Source of the DNA: Brachionus manjavacas
Taxonomy: Eukaryota; Rotifera; Eurotatoria; Ploima; Brachionidae
Assembly (NCBI GenBank): GCA_019054805.1
Contig: JAHQIY010000010.1
Location: 1,471,501 to 1,535,500, forward strand
Reading direction: 5' to 3'
Length of the DNA: 64,000 nucleotides
Shown here: one piece after another, positions 11,997 to 24,249 of the stretch
Layout of the letters: each line of letters starts with the position of its first letter
How positions within the stretch are numbered: the first letter of the stretch is position 1
Translations under genes and position numbers: made by a program
The notes under the pieces: generated by a model
Seen by the model: only the letters and a program-made list of their open reading frames with translations
Databases searched by the model: none
What the model was told of the DNA's origin: nothing

Positions 11997-12972
11997 ATTT
12001 ATATTTTTCCATTAAAGTTGCATATTTTTTTTAATTTTAGTCACTTTTTAAAAGCTTAATTGAGTTCAAATAAAAATTAAAATCATTTGCAGAAGTTTAA
12101 AATTTTTATTTTATTTTTTTTGCTTAATTAAAAAATTTATTTATTTCGATGATAAACGGCGGTCTATATTTCTTAGGTCAGCTAATTTTTTTTCAGCAAA
12201 AATAAAAGAAGTTAACCAAAAAATTGTTTTTTATTTTATTTTTTTTTTATTATAATATAATTTGAGGGCGATCCCTAGGTTCGTCCGAATGGGTTACACC
12301 TTCGTTAAATCCAATAACATATTTTCAGTCTCAAATAAAAAAATAATTTTAATAATTTCAAGCATTTTCATATTTGAAATTAAACTCTTTAGTGAAATCT
12401 GAAAATAATATTGAAAATTCTTTTTTAATTTTTAAATAATTCATTTATTTTTTTTCCCCGAGCGAGTGCTCATTCAGACTAGAAACATATGAAAAAACTA
12501 AAAATATAGTTAAATAATATAAAATTAAATAAATAAAAAGAATAAAAATGAGCATTAAAAAGAAAAAAAAAAAATTATAATTAATTTAATTCTTTTAATT
12601 TGATTACAAATTTAAAAGAAAAAAAGAAACTTGTGAGATCGAAGAACCAAAATTAACAAGTGAAAATAAACAATTGATTGATAATAGCACTCAAACTGAG
12701 TGGTCACCGTATGCCGAGACTTTGATCAAATGAAAATTGAATTATACAAAAGTAAAATAGGAAGCAAAAAAAAATAATTTCGATTTTTTTTTAATTTTCT
12801 TATTTGTTCATTAAATTTACAATAAAAAATTTTATCATAAAAAATGTGATCTTAAGTTCATAAAATTTACAAGATAAATTTTGCGAGTAAAATTTTTGAT
12901 CTATAGATCATGAAATTGACTAGACCCAATTCATTTTGATTAAATTTTATATTCAATCATTAAAAAACTTGA
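11997..12972. other. Intergenic DNA after XXYLT1
   Basis: AT-rich. It holds a LINE 3' remnant (minus) near 12241-12310 and one coding-like stretch at 12600-12733. That frame reads ETCEIEEPKLTSENKQ, then STQTEWSPYAETLIK and a stop, but no family or splice context was recognised. Confidence 0.35.
12241..12310 (-). mobile_element. LINE 3' end remnant, minus strand
   Basis: Read on the minus strand, two short hairpins (TTCG/CGAA at 12080-12089 plus 200, i.e. 12280-12289, and AGGG/CCCT at 12265-12276) are followed by a TA-rich short-repeat tail (12241-12260). This is the arrangement seen at the other LINE 3' ends in the window. No coding sequence remains upstream of the hairpins. Confidence 0.4.
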
Positions 12973-13438
12973 TCTAGTCGGTAAGGTGAACCATAGTTCA
13001 CTTATTATCTGAAATATTTGTTCTAGGGTTTTGTTAACTATTGGTTTACCCAATTTTTTTGCTCAAAATAGAATTAGACGAAAGATTTTTAGATTTGCCA
13101 TGATCTGGTTGACTTGGTATTACTCTTTCCATAATCCCAAATACCTAAATGCGCTCTCTTCATAAATATTTGCATAAATAATAAATAATAAAAATTAAAG
13201 AAAATTAAAATAAATTGTTCACTCTTTAAGAGTTTGACTTTGGGGAAGATAGATTCATCTATTTCGCAAAATTTTCCTTCTCCTCCCAAGTTTAAATTTT
13301 CTATGTAATTATCTTTTCTATCTTATTTTTTATCATTACATTAGCTTTTTTTAAATTAGGTGAACTAATAGTTCATAAAACCTGAGAACAAGAATCGTTC
13401 GAGTAACAGGTGAACCATAGTTTACCTAGCGGACTAGA
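12973..13438. repeat. Diverged inverted-repeat element (MITE-like)
   Basis: The arms are about 80 bp and imperfect. The left begins TCTAGTCGGTAAGGTGAACC; the right, read inward, begins TCTAGTCCGCTAGGTAAAC. Both arms contain GGTTTTRTKAACTATTRGTT. No clean target duplication was found. Confidence 0.5.
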
Positions 13439-14146
13439 CACGAAAAACTTTGTTTTCTTCTTATAAAATTTTGACATAAGTGAAAGTTTACTTTCGTTTG
13501 GTGCTTTTTAACAAATACTCAATTGATAAAAAATGGAAAACAGAGCGTAGATAGTTTTTTAAACTACAAATATTATCTAAAGGATCATCATATCACAAAC
13601 CTAAAGTCAAAATTCATAAAAAAACACCAAGTTTTTCATGCTTGCAATATTAACTTAAAATTATTTTTTATTTGAAACTGAAAAAAATATTTGAAACATG
13701 GCACTTTTTCAATGTTATTTCAACATTAGATACATTTTGTAATTCAAACACAAAAAATTAAACCACATAGTTCAGAGAGTATAAAAGGTGAAAATGTTCG
13801 AAATTGTCCTTTACAGTTTTATGTAAAATTGCTGAGTCTATCAAATACGTCCAGAGGTGATTCAAATCTTTTGTTTGTGCTTGAATGTTTATTTAACATG
13901 TATACATGTATTTCTTTTGCTATCAAATCTTGTTTAGATTTGTTTGTCAAAAATTTTAGGAATAAACTATTTGATCTTTTCCCAAAAAATTGTTGAACTT
14001 TAGAATAACGATATGACTAAACCAAAAACTATTATGGAACAGATATCACAAATAGGTACCGAAAATCTTGAAATGACCTCCTAATCCTGATCTTTTAAAA
14101 AGAGTAATAGTTTACTGCGGTACAGTGTTCAATATTAGAATTAACG
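13439..14146. other. AT-rich stretch, nothing recognised
   Basis: No gene, RNA gene or repeat structure could be supported here. Confidence 0.35.
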
Positions 14147-14627
14147 ACAAGGTCCTTAATTCTAGCCAACTTTCCGCTAAGTATCGATAAGTTTTTTATT
14201 ACAATCAGCTTTTTCCTGTTTCTTATCGATAAAATCTCGTTGATTTGTCATTTAGAGTAGAAAGTTTTTTAATAAAATTTTATTTTTAAGTTATATTAAC
14301 TTTCTTTCATTATTAATTAAATTAATTTTTTTTAATTACTCAGGAGTTAGTTGAAATAGTTTTTTTTATATATTAGAAATCAATTTTAAATCATTATGTC
14401 ATCGAATTGATACAATCAATCAACTGAAATTGTGGCTCAATTTGAAGCTTGAACAGAAAAATTAAAAAGACAGTGCTACAAGCGTCAACGTAGCGTACTG
14501 ACCCAGGCTTTTTTGAATTTTTTGTCTTATTAGTTCTATCAAAATATATAAAATTCGAAAAAGCGTGGATTGGGACGCTTGGTGCTGTTGACAGTCCTAT
14601 CTTTGATCGCGACAATTAGGACCTTGT
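14147..14627. repeat. Candidate MITE with ACAAGGTCC ends
   Basis: The ends are short inverted repeats: ACAAGGTCCTTAATT at 14147 and its near-inverse ending at 14627 (ACAAGGTCC-TAATT). No target duplication was identified. The minus-strand frame 14394-14615 inside has no recognisable motif. Confidence 0.35.
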
Positions 14628-14649
14628 TTTTTTTTTAATAAACTCACTA

Positions 14650-15877
14650 CAGTGCTGCTACGATACCTTGAATTCACCATATTTTACGTAAATTATGGTA
14701 AATTCACGATATTTTACCATATTTACCGTAAAATATGGTAATCTCAAAAAGGGTATTTTTCCTAAAATAACGATAATTACTGTAAAATTCAGTGAAAAAA
14801 AATTTTTCAAAATTTCTCGAAAAAAACCGATTTTCATGAAAAAAATTTTTTTTTTGAATTTTTGTAAAAGGAAAACAAAAAAAATTTTTTTGACTAAAAT
14901 TGACGTAAATTTTGGTAAATTCTTGTAAAAAAAGGTAAAAAATGGTAAAAATTCAACAGAAAGGGAAAAATGGATTTTTTATTATTTCATTCAATTTTTT
15001 TTCTAAACAAACTAAAATATATAATGTTTAAATATTAATTTTTTATTGAAAATTAATATTGAAACATTATTTACAAAAAAAATATTATTTTCTAGCTTTA
15101 TTTGCTTTTAAGCTGTTAGCTGTCTTGTCCCAAGCTTCTTTGAATGTTGATCCTTTTGGAATAAATTTTACAAGCCCAGCTTTTTAAAAAAATTTATGTC
15201 TAACTTTCGATTTCATTTAAAGCATATTATTTTACTTTTGATATTAAGCATTTCAAAAAACTTTGACAGTTGAAAAATGTAAAAAAATATTAAAAAATTT
15301 TATTATTTTAATTTTTTAATAAAACATTTCTAGTTTGTTGAGATTGTAAGTGAAAGAAATGGTGACTGGTCAGATCATTAAATTCTGATTGTATATCTTT
15401 TTTTTATAGAGCTCTTTATAAATGATTTTTGATAATTTTTGTATATAAGAAAATAATTTAACATTTTCGTACTTAATATTTTCAAATACTGATTTGGGAA
15501 AACAAATAATTGACAAATAAATATTAATTTTCATAATTTGTTTAGAAAAAAAATTGAATGAAATAAAAAAAAATCCATTTTTTCTTTTCTGTTGAAGTTT
15601 TGCCATTTTTTACCTTTTTTTACAAGAATTTACCGAAATTTACGTCAATTTTTGTAAAAAAATTTTTTTCATGAAAATCGGTTTTTTTCGAGAAATTTGG
15701 GAAATTTTTTTTTCACTGAATTTTACAGTAATTATCGGTATTTTACGATAATTATCGTTATTTTACGAAAAATACCCTTTTTGAGATTACCATATTTTAC
15801 GGTAAATATGGTAAAATATCGTGAATTTACCATTTTTACGTAAAATATGGTGAATTCAAGGTATCGTAGCAGCACTG
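14650..15877. mobile_element. Tc1/mariner-type long-TIR element
   Basis: It is flanked by TA on both sides (14648-14649, 15878-15879). Both ends start CAGTGCTGCTACGATACC, resembling the CAGTGCTG start of Tc1. The terminal inverted repeats are about 350 bp, full of GTAAAATATGG-type palindromic units. About 530 bp of unique DNA lies between them. No DDE transposase is visible. On the minus strand a frame starts MAKLQQKRKNG inside the right arm (15606). A separate frame ends with KAGLVKFIPKGSTFKEAWDK at about 15090-15190, just inside the left arm, so a small spliced product is conceivable. Confidence 0.8.
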
Positions 15878-15986
15878 TATAGATGAAGATGACGATATAT
15901 ACATATTCACTCAAAAATGAAAAATTAAAGGGAGAATTCATTTTATTGAATTTTTTATGAATTTATAAAGTTGATTTATAATTTCA

Positions 15987-17599
15987 TTAGCCACTACTAA
16001 TTTTTAATTTGTTTGAATCTGAAGTTTCTTGTAAATTTTCTTTCGACTTTCTAGCCATAAATGTATAATATGAATAAACAACACTCGCTATTGAACTAGC
16101 TCAAATAAGCAATTAATTATTTATAATAAAATTTCATTTAAACTACCTTATTGTAAGTCCAACAAAATTTAGATTTGAAAATTTGTAATCGCCGCCAATA
16201 AACATTCCGAAATATGTAACCAAAATATTCTTGGAAAAATTTTTAACAATGTTTAAGGAATTATATCATTCAAAGGATCAGAATTAGAAATATAAAATTT
16301 AATAAATAATAATTTAATAATATAGTAAAAAATAATTATAATTCTGAAAAAAAGTCAAACCCCCAAATTCTTACTTTAAGGCATCCAATAACTGAAGTGG
16401 TTAGCGGAGAATTGAATTTTGTGCAAAGCATCCACGAATAATTGAGAAAAAATCCCATCAAACATGACAAGAGGAAAAAAAACAAAAAAGATGAATTGAG
16501 CCATTGATTATAATTAATTATTTTCTGATATTCATTTGTGATCAAAGATAACAGCAGCATTGGCAAAAAAGTTAGCAAAGAATTATAATACATCAAATCA
16601 TACTCATTCAATTTCTAAAACAATGTGATAGACAGTAATTTTATGTATTCATTAAAATTTTATTTGGAAAAATACCATATTATTAAATTTTTTTTTGGTA
16701 AGTATACCATTACCAGCAGTGAAAAGGTTATTAATCATCGTGTATGAATAACCGAGGAGATTGAATGAAAAGTCATTTCTAAAGAAAAAAAATCTAGAAT
16801 AAGAGTTTTTATTCAAATTAGACTCACAAAGCAGCTAATAATGTGCCAAAAACCATTATGTATACTGAAAATTGAATCGATAAAGGCTTTTTCAGTCTTT
16901 GCAAAAAATTTTAAATATTTTTATTTCACAGAGCTATGACATGCTTACTTGAGTAGAAATATTTCGCCATACATGGTCATCAAGATCGAAAAACGCCTGA
17001 GTACTGTAAACATTGGCAAACTTTTAAAATCAAATTCGAAAAATAAAAATGTAAAAAAAAAAGTATTTTATTTTTTACTTGATTAACTTTGTTCCTCCTA
17101 AACCGAAATAAATGTTCCCAAAATAAAAAGTTGAAAGAGGAATTAAATTAAATGCTGTTTTAGAGTCGAATTTGTTCATTTTTATCAAACCAAATTGTTT
17201 AAAAAATTCCAGTAATACTAAACTGATAATTATCTTAGTTCAATTGATTATATTTTACTTAATTTATTCGAAGAGTAGAATAAAAAATTACTTGTCCGAG
17301 TGCCAATGCTTGAAAAGAAGAAAAACTAAAAAAAATATATTTTATTTATTAAATTCTTCAATTAAGTTGTTAAATTTCATTCAATACTTATATTTTGTTA
17401 AAACAATTTTGTTCGAAAACATTATCATCATTGAGGCTAGAGCGTAAAAAAGTGCTGAAGCTATTTTTTTATATCTTTCGCTGTTGGAACGATTTAAATA
17501 ACCTCCCTGAAAACTTTTAACTTCTGACTTTAAAGACGCTTTTTCATTTTGTATTTTATCGCTTTTATCGTTACTTATAATTTCATCATTTAAGTTCAT
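15987..17599 (-). CDS. Nucleotide-sugar transporter, SLC35D type
   Basis: Nine exons were rebuilt, all GT-AG and in phase: 17388-17599, 17292-17325, 17079-17233, 16949-17020, 16828-16896, 16676-16778, 16375-16614, 16147-16229 and 15987-16095. This gives 358 residues, about the length of SLC35D1. Introns are 49-62 nt except one of 145 nt. The product is a multi-pass antiporter of the ER/Golgi membrane; this subfamily brings UDP-sugars such as UDP-GlcNAc or UDP-glucuronate into the lumen. Family motifs: NKIVLTKY, ALALGQ, STFYFGNIYFGL, NLPMFTVLRRFSIL, GYSYTMINNLFTAGNG, YYNSLLTFLP, SCLMGFFLNYS, CTKFNSPLTTSVIGCLKN, TYFGMFIGGDY, and SIASVVYSYYTF. The N-terminal 45 residues and the C-terminal tail are polar. 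Substrate cannot be read from sequence. The 34-nt exon 2 is unusually small. Confidence 0.92.
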
Positions 17600-18846
17600 T
17601 TTAAATCATCTACTTATTTAGAAATTAAATTGATTATTTTATTTGAAATTAGATTTTCCTTTTTAAAATATCTTCTTGATATAGCAAAGGTTGTTATTTA
17701 TATGATTTCACAAATTCATAAATTTCCTTAAAGAAAGAAAAAAGTAATTATCGAAAGAATTTTGTTATTTAAAAATAAAAGCAAAAAAGGGTAAAATATT
17801 TTTAAAATTTAATTTTCAATTAATTTATATTTAAAAAAAAATTACTAGCTGAAATGAGCTATCAAAAAAAATTGTTTCTATTTCATAAAACACTTAACAA
17901 TTATTTTTTTATTTTTAGAATGCCCATAAAAAATTTTGACAAATGTTACCTGGTTTAATATACTCAAATTAAATCATAATTACATGAACCAAATTTTTTC
18001 CTTGTTCTGTAAAAAATTTTTGAAATTCCAATGAAAATTCATTGTTAATATCCAAAAAAAAATATTAAACAATTTATTTGTAAAATTTTAGTGAGCATAA
18101 TTATTTTTGAAGTTAATGGTTTGTTTATCATTTAAAAGAATTTCCATGGAATCGGTCTTATTAAAAGAATTTAGGTAATTTTCTTAAAAACACGGAGTTT
18201 AACAATACTCAATAGTTTTTAAATCATAATTTTGGAATATTTCATTTGATTATTTTAAATTATTCGAATTTGAATATTTTACTAAAAGAATAAATCAAAC
18301 AAATTGTTTTTTTAACAAATATATTTTTTGGAAAAATAATTATTTAATTATGAATTTATTATAAAGTTAAAAATTTGATATGAATTCGTTTATCATTATT
18401 TCATTTGTGATAAGTGACACTTTTTTCTAATTCAAATGAATGTTTTTTGACCATCAATTAAAAAATACAAATTCTTGATAATTCGAAAAAACAGTAAAAA
18501 ACAAATCGTCATTAACCTTGTTTTTACCACGTTTACTAGCTTCTTCTTCAAGTAACTCAGCATCATTGTCGGTTTCATTGAAACCAATAATAAATGTTCA
18601 TTAAGTTGTAGAGTTCACAGTTTTCAAAATTTAACACATAAAAGACAAATATCTTTTGAGAAAAACATTTATCTGTTAATTAAATTATCTACTTTTTAAA
18701 AATAAAATTATCTACTAAAAAAGACAATTATCTAGAAACGAAAAACTATGCCATTAAAAAAACAGGTTTTAATTAACTAATAAAACTGATAAAATATTTT
18801 GAAAATGCTTAAATAGAAATACATTAAAACTCAACTATGAGGTGCC
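17600..18846. other. Upstream region of the SLC35D-type gene
   Basis: AT-rich DNA left of a LINE insertion. No gene was recognised. The promoter of the sugar transporter must lie at its left edge, but I see no TATA box with a convincing position. Confidence 0.35.
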
Positions 18847-19730
18847 TAAGTCAAAATCTTTACTAAAGAAGTTAAAGTTATAGCAGAGTAAAAAAAAAAG
18901 TTCAGAGCAGCTTTTTTGGAATTTCATATCTTCTGCCTAAAAATAGTCCTACCTCTTCACCTAAATTCAAATCTTTTATATACAAAACATTTTGCTTATC
19001 TAAATTCACATATGGTCTTGAGGCTCTTACTCTTAATTCGACCACAAAGGATTCAATAAATAAATTACAAAACAACTTAATTAGACAAATGTTTGGTTTA
19101 AAAGCCTACTGTCACATGTCACGAGTCTTAAAAGTACTAAAATTATTCAACTTTGATGAACTTTATCTATTTTCAAAACTAACTTTTATTGATACAATTA
19201 AATATAATTATCTATCATCACAATTTTTAAAATATATGCTAAGTGAGCCCCCCTCTAATAAATCTTTTTCCTCCGACTTAGTACTCATTTCCAAGTACTT
19301 TAAAATTGAAACCTCAAAAATTTCAGTAAATATAAACCAACTTAAAGAAAATCTTAAGATTAATCTGATTTCTAATGATGGTATATCTGATTCAATTTGG
19401 TTATGTCTTTGCAATTTAAAATTAAAACATTACAGAACTCTCCTAAATGAGCTAATTCAAAAAAAAAAAAGAAATTCTTGAATTTTGGTCCGAATTATCT
19501 TGCTTTCTAACTTTCATCCCTTTTTCTATTTTCGAACTAATGTTCCTTTTTTATTTTTGTAATTTTATTTTTAGATAATAATTTTTCATTTTTTAAAAAA
19601 ACACAAAAACACAAAAAAAAAATTTTATCTTTATTTTCTTTTACTTCTCCTTAAAGGAGGTTAATTCAATTCAATAAATAAATAAATAAGTCAAAATCTT
19701 TACTAAAGAAGTTAAAGTTATAGCAGAGTA
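18847..19730 (+). mobile_element. 5'-truncated LINE with a 44-bp target duplication
   Basis: The insert is about 18891-19686. A 44-bp perfect direct repeat beginning TAAGTCAAAATC flanks it (18847-18890 and 19687-19730). A frame open from about 18900 to 19481 encodes the C-terminal part of a non-LTR reverse transcriptase (KFTYGLEALTLN, NNLIRQMFGLK, HMSRVLKVL) and ends at a normal stop. The 3' UTR carries a CTCC/GGAG hairpin (19647-19659) and an AATA repeat tail. Identical duplications point to a fairly recent insertion. Confidence 0.85.
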
Positions 19731-19906
19731 GTAATTAGACAGCATGTAAGCGTGTTAAGCAAAAAATAATATCAATTATTCTTGAGTATGAAATTTAAGT
19801 TGTCAGAAAGTGTAAATTTAACCCTAAACTTTTACAGTACAGCAATCATTTCCTGTTTCTGTAATTTTACGTAAAAAAATGGTAATTTTTAGTGATGGGT
19901 CTTAAC

Positions 19907-22900
19907 TAGGGTGGTAGATCGATAGTAAACTGACTTATCGGTAAACCCTTAGATTTCGATATTATTAGGTAGAACGATTAAACTGATATCGAATAAATTT
20001 ATTTGAAATGTGTTTCGATTAAAATCAACCGAATTTTTAAAATCGATAAGCAAAAATTTTATTGCTGTCTATCGAATTATAATATCGAATTTTATAATCG
20101 ATATATTTTATCGGATAAATATATCGATAATTCAAAAGTCGAAATAAAACTTTCTTAAAAAGAATAATTTTAGAAAGAAATTAATGTAAACTAATGTAAA
20201 TGTAAACTTTTATTACAACATTTACTAAAAAATTACTATAAATATTTAATCTTTTAAAAAATTTTTCTTTGAAACCTAATTTTTTGAAATAAACATTTTT
20301 TTGTGACTGATATTAAAAATTGAAAATGATAGATGAAAAACTAAAAAGAAAGCGTGATAAGAAGTCATGGGTTTGGCGGTACATAGATTTTGATAAAGAT
20401 AGTGAAATGGTGAAGTGTCACAACTGTAATTTTAGTAAAAAGCACAATAATTCTACGACTTATTTGCAGAATCATTTGGCAACTCATGGTTTATTTGAAG
20501 CTTGCAAACCGCAAGAGCACTAATTTGTAGAGGCGATTTTTTCGGACACAGATGAAGAATTTGACGATGAATCGGATTCAGAGAATCAACCTAGAAAAAC
20601 GTTAAAAATTATCTCCAAGAAAAATTAACTCATTTTATGGTTTTAACAAATCAACCTGGTCGGATGGTTGAGCATCAAACATTTTTAGACTTTTGTAAAG
20701 AAATGAATCCTGATTTTGAATTGCCATGTAGAACAACTTTCAATAACAAATATTTGCCTCAAAAAGTAATTTTATTTATTCGAAGGAAAAATTCTCAATG
20801 AGTTTTGTACCTTTTAAATAGTATGAAAATATAAAAAATCTTGTTGAACTCGAGTTAACTAATATGATCAAATGCTCAATCTCTTGCGACGCATGGACCT
20901 CAATATCAAATGAATCATTTCTAGGAGTCACTTGCCATTTTGTTTCAAAAAATTTTGAATTTAAAAGCTTAATATTGTCTCTACAATATTTAAAAGAATA
21001 TCATTATTAACATTTTATTTTTGGATCTTTAAGTGAAAAAATAAAGTCATTTGGCGAAAAAGTAAATCAATTTTTCATTAATTAATAAATTAAAAATTAA
21101 TTAATTTGAAATTTGTAGTTAATGGGTGTAATTTCAGACTCTGGCGCGAATTTTAAAAGTGCCGTTTCGCAGTTCCCAGACTATGTTATTAAGTTGCCTT
21201 GTGCAGGTCATAAATTAAATTTATGTGTGCCAGACCTATTTAAAATTAAAAAAATTAGTTAAAAAAACAATAAATATTATATTTATGATATCAATGAAAA
21301 TGATGAATTAAGAAAAAGAGAAATATCGTCAAGAGAAATTACTGATATTGAAATTGAAAACAAAATATGCTTATGAAAAAATGCAAACATCTTGTTGAGT
21401 CATTTAAGCATTCGGAGGCACTTCAACGAAAACTTAAAGAATCACAAAAGAGTCTAAGATACAATCGTAATTGCAAGCTTGTACAAGATGTATGCACCCG
21501 GTGAAGTAGCACCTTTGATATGCTTAAGTCAATAACAATAAATAAAACAGCTCTTAAACGAATTCACCATGATGCTGGATGCTATACTATAGAAGATTAT
21601 GTTCCGAATGATCATGAATTTTGTCTTATAAAGGAATTGTCTAATGTTTTACAACCACTAAAAGAGCTAACAACTGTATTATCAACAAGAATAACCGTTT
21701 CAAATAATCATTTATTTCCAGTTGTATACAATTTTGTTTACCAAGAATTTGATTCAATGCTATTTTTGAATGCTGAAGTTGAGATAATTAAAAATGTTCT
21801 TATTAAATCAATCAAAGGAGATTTATTTATTTGTTTAACGATGATATATTCAAGGCTATTACTTATTTAGACCCTTGTTATAAAAATTTCGAATTCATAA
21901 ACGATGAAATCAAACGTAAGACCATAAAATAAGAAGAAGCCAAAAATTATTTACGAAATTTTTATTCAATAAAATGTCAAAGAGATAAATCAACAGCAAA
22001 CACACATCAAAATCAGCCTTCAACTCCATTGAACACATAAAGCCAAAATAACATTTCAAATGACAGTTCTTCTGAACAAAGATCAGCTTCGTCCCCTAGA
22101 TTCCAGGCTTCTGATACTCAAAATAGTCCTATTTCAATTAAAAGTAAAAGAAAAGAAAATACAAGAACAAATAACTTGATTAAGAAATTACAAGACTCAC
22201 GAAAAAATGACTCAGTAACTGTGTCCTCTGCTCTGGATGATGAGTTAAACTTTTACGAAAATCAAGCCGAAAATTTTTACAAAGCTTATAATAATAATGA
22301 AATAATAAATCCACTCTTATTCTTTAAACAATTTGAATTAAATTTGCCTAATCTTTCTATTATAGTGAAGGAATTATTTTGTATAACACCAACTTCAGTA
22401 CGAGTCTTTTTTCAGTAGCCGGTTTCATTCAAAACGAAGAAAGAAATAGATTGAATCCACATAATAAAGAAAAATTAACTTTTATTAAACTCAACTATAT
22501 TAATTTAAATTAAAAAAACTTTATAAAATTTTGATAATTTAATCACTTGGTTACTTTTGCAGACTCGCTAAAATTTTAAACCTAAATTTTTTTAAATAAT
22601 TTTTTGACATATTTTTAAAGGAATTCAAGTCTAAATCGTAAATTTAAGAATATTAATATTAATTTATTAATTAATTTTTTAAAATTTAAATTTAAATTAT
22701 AATTTTTATGAAAATTATCAAAAAATTTCAGTAATCACAATCCACAAATATAAAGAAAAAATATCGATTAATCTAATCAAAATTTAAGTTCGAAATAACT
22801 TTAATATTATCTTTTTTTTTGATATTGAAAGATTATCGATTAATTTTTTTCGTATCGTACTAGTTCATCAAAAAATTATCGTTTAAAAATTTGAAAAAAA

Positions 22901-22985
22901 AAAAAAATTTCGATTTAAAAATTGTTTTATCGATACGAATTTTGGCGAACGAAATCGCTAGTTGCTTAAACGATCTACAACCCTA
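19907..22985 (+). mobile_element. Complete but broken hAT transposon
   Basis: The terminal inverted repeats are TAGGGTGGTAGATCG and TAGGGTTGTAGATCG (14 of 15). A perfect 8-bp duplication, GTCTTAAC, flanks it at 19899-19906 and 22986-22993. It sits 17 bp inside the left end of the enclosing element. Length 3079 bp, long enough for an autonomous element, but the transposase frame is interrupted. Confidence 0.92.
20326..22510 (+). pseudogene. hAT transposase with BED zinc finger, interrupted
   Basis: The start is ATG at 20326. The first frame (to 20523) is a BED-type zinc finger: WRYIDFD, CHNC and HLATH supply the C2H2 ligands. Later pieces follow in shifting frames: GRMVEHQTFLDFCKEMNP near 20660, CDAWTSISNESFLGVTCHFV near 20890, ISDSGANFKSAV and PCAGHKLNLC near 21130-21230, a 116-codon middle domain at 21520-21870, DPCYKNF near 21870, and the C-terminal dimerisation region ending near 22510. 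Stops and frameshifts separate them, so the element cannot make a full enzyme. Some breaks could be introns, but the stop after the BED domain lacks clear splice sites. Confidence 0.85.
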
Positions 22986-23489
22986 GTCTTAACTTAACTA
23001 ATTTAGTTTAGTCGACTAAAAACAAGTTGACCAATTTTTAGCCAACTAAATTTTAGTCGACTTGTTTTTAGTTAACTAAATTTTAGTCGACCAATTTTTA
23101 GTTTAGTCGATTTAGTTACACTAAGAGAACAAAATAATGTGAAATAAACAGATGTTTTTGGGATGCATATCTCTGGATTAGTATTTTTTTAAGAAAAAAT
23201 TATTTAGACAATACATAGATAGCAGGAAATCATGGGGACGCGAGATATAAGGGGAATAGTGAGAAAAAATTAAAAATTTTAGAAAAAAATTATTTAACTT
23301 TTTTTTGGCATGTTGAAGTTTATGATCAAATGATCAAATGCTCAATTAAAAAGTAAGCATAATAAATTCTTAAATTAACGAAATGATTTTTTTTTATTGG
23401 TAATGAATTAACATATTAAATATAAGACAATAATAATTGTTTGAAATTAAAGTTGCATCAACTAATTTTTGCTATATAATTATTCCAAA

Positions 23490-24193
23490 ATGGTAAACGT
23501 TCAAAAAGCAACATATGATTCGTTTGTTGCTGAACAGAAAATGCTAGTTGAAGGGATGGTAAGGAGAATAGCTGATCTAGAAAGGAAGTACAATGAAGTC
23601 TTGAAAGAAAATCAAGAACTTTCAAACAAGTTAAACGCCTTAGAGAACAAAGAAAGGTCCAACAATTCTCAACCAGAATTATTTGCAGATCTTTTAAAAA
23701 AAAAAAAAAATAAGAAAATGTTGAAGCGAACATTTTGAACGCAATAAGATTAGAAAAGAAAGAAGAAGACAAGAAATCGAAGAATGTTTTGATTTTTGGT
23801 ACCGATTTTACTGAAGATGCTGAAGCTGATAAGGAAACAGTTGATAAAATCTCTGATGCTATTGGGTTTGACAAGTCGAAAATCAAATTTATTAAAAGAT
23901 TTAAACGTAAGAATGATAGTGTTAAAAGTACACCAATTCTTGTTGATTTGAACGATAAATCGAGCAAAATAAGCATGTTGAAAAATGCTAAAGAGCTAAG
24001 AAAAAGGAGTCACTTTTATAACATATATATCAACCCTGATCTTACCTTTGCAGAGCGTGAACTTAGCAAAAAACTGGTAACCGAGCGTAATGATAAAAAC
24101 AAGCAAAATGATAGTTCTAAGACTGGTTTCAGATACGGAATTAGAGACTTTGAAGTTGTCAGGATCAAAATTGGTCATGACAATTTAGATTGA
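23490..24193 (+). pseudogene. LINE ORF1, coiled-coil RNA-binding-like protein
   Basis: The start ATG is at 23490 (MVNVQKATYDSFV). About residues 20-60 form a coiled coil rich in heptads (LERKYNEVLKENQELSNKL). The frame shifts in a run of A residues at about 23694-23711 and continues in the next frame. That part, FGTDFTEDAEADKETVD onwards, looks like the RNA-recognition-type domain of LINE ORF1 proteins, ending at 24193. The A-run shift may be a decay mutation or slippage. Confidence 0.65.
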
Positions 24194-24249
24194 TATTTTC
24201 ATAAACGTTCATTTAACAGCAGTTGTCAGGTTAACAGTATTGAAACAAA

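Noticed and set aside
16614-16675. Treating the minus frame 16336-16611 as a separate gene
   Set aside because: It is exon 7 of the nine-exon transporter; the splice phases on both sides agree.
17172-17447. Plus frame of 91 codons within the sugar-transporter gene
   Set aside because: It lies antisense to exons 1-3 and introns of a well-supported gene.
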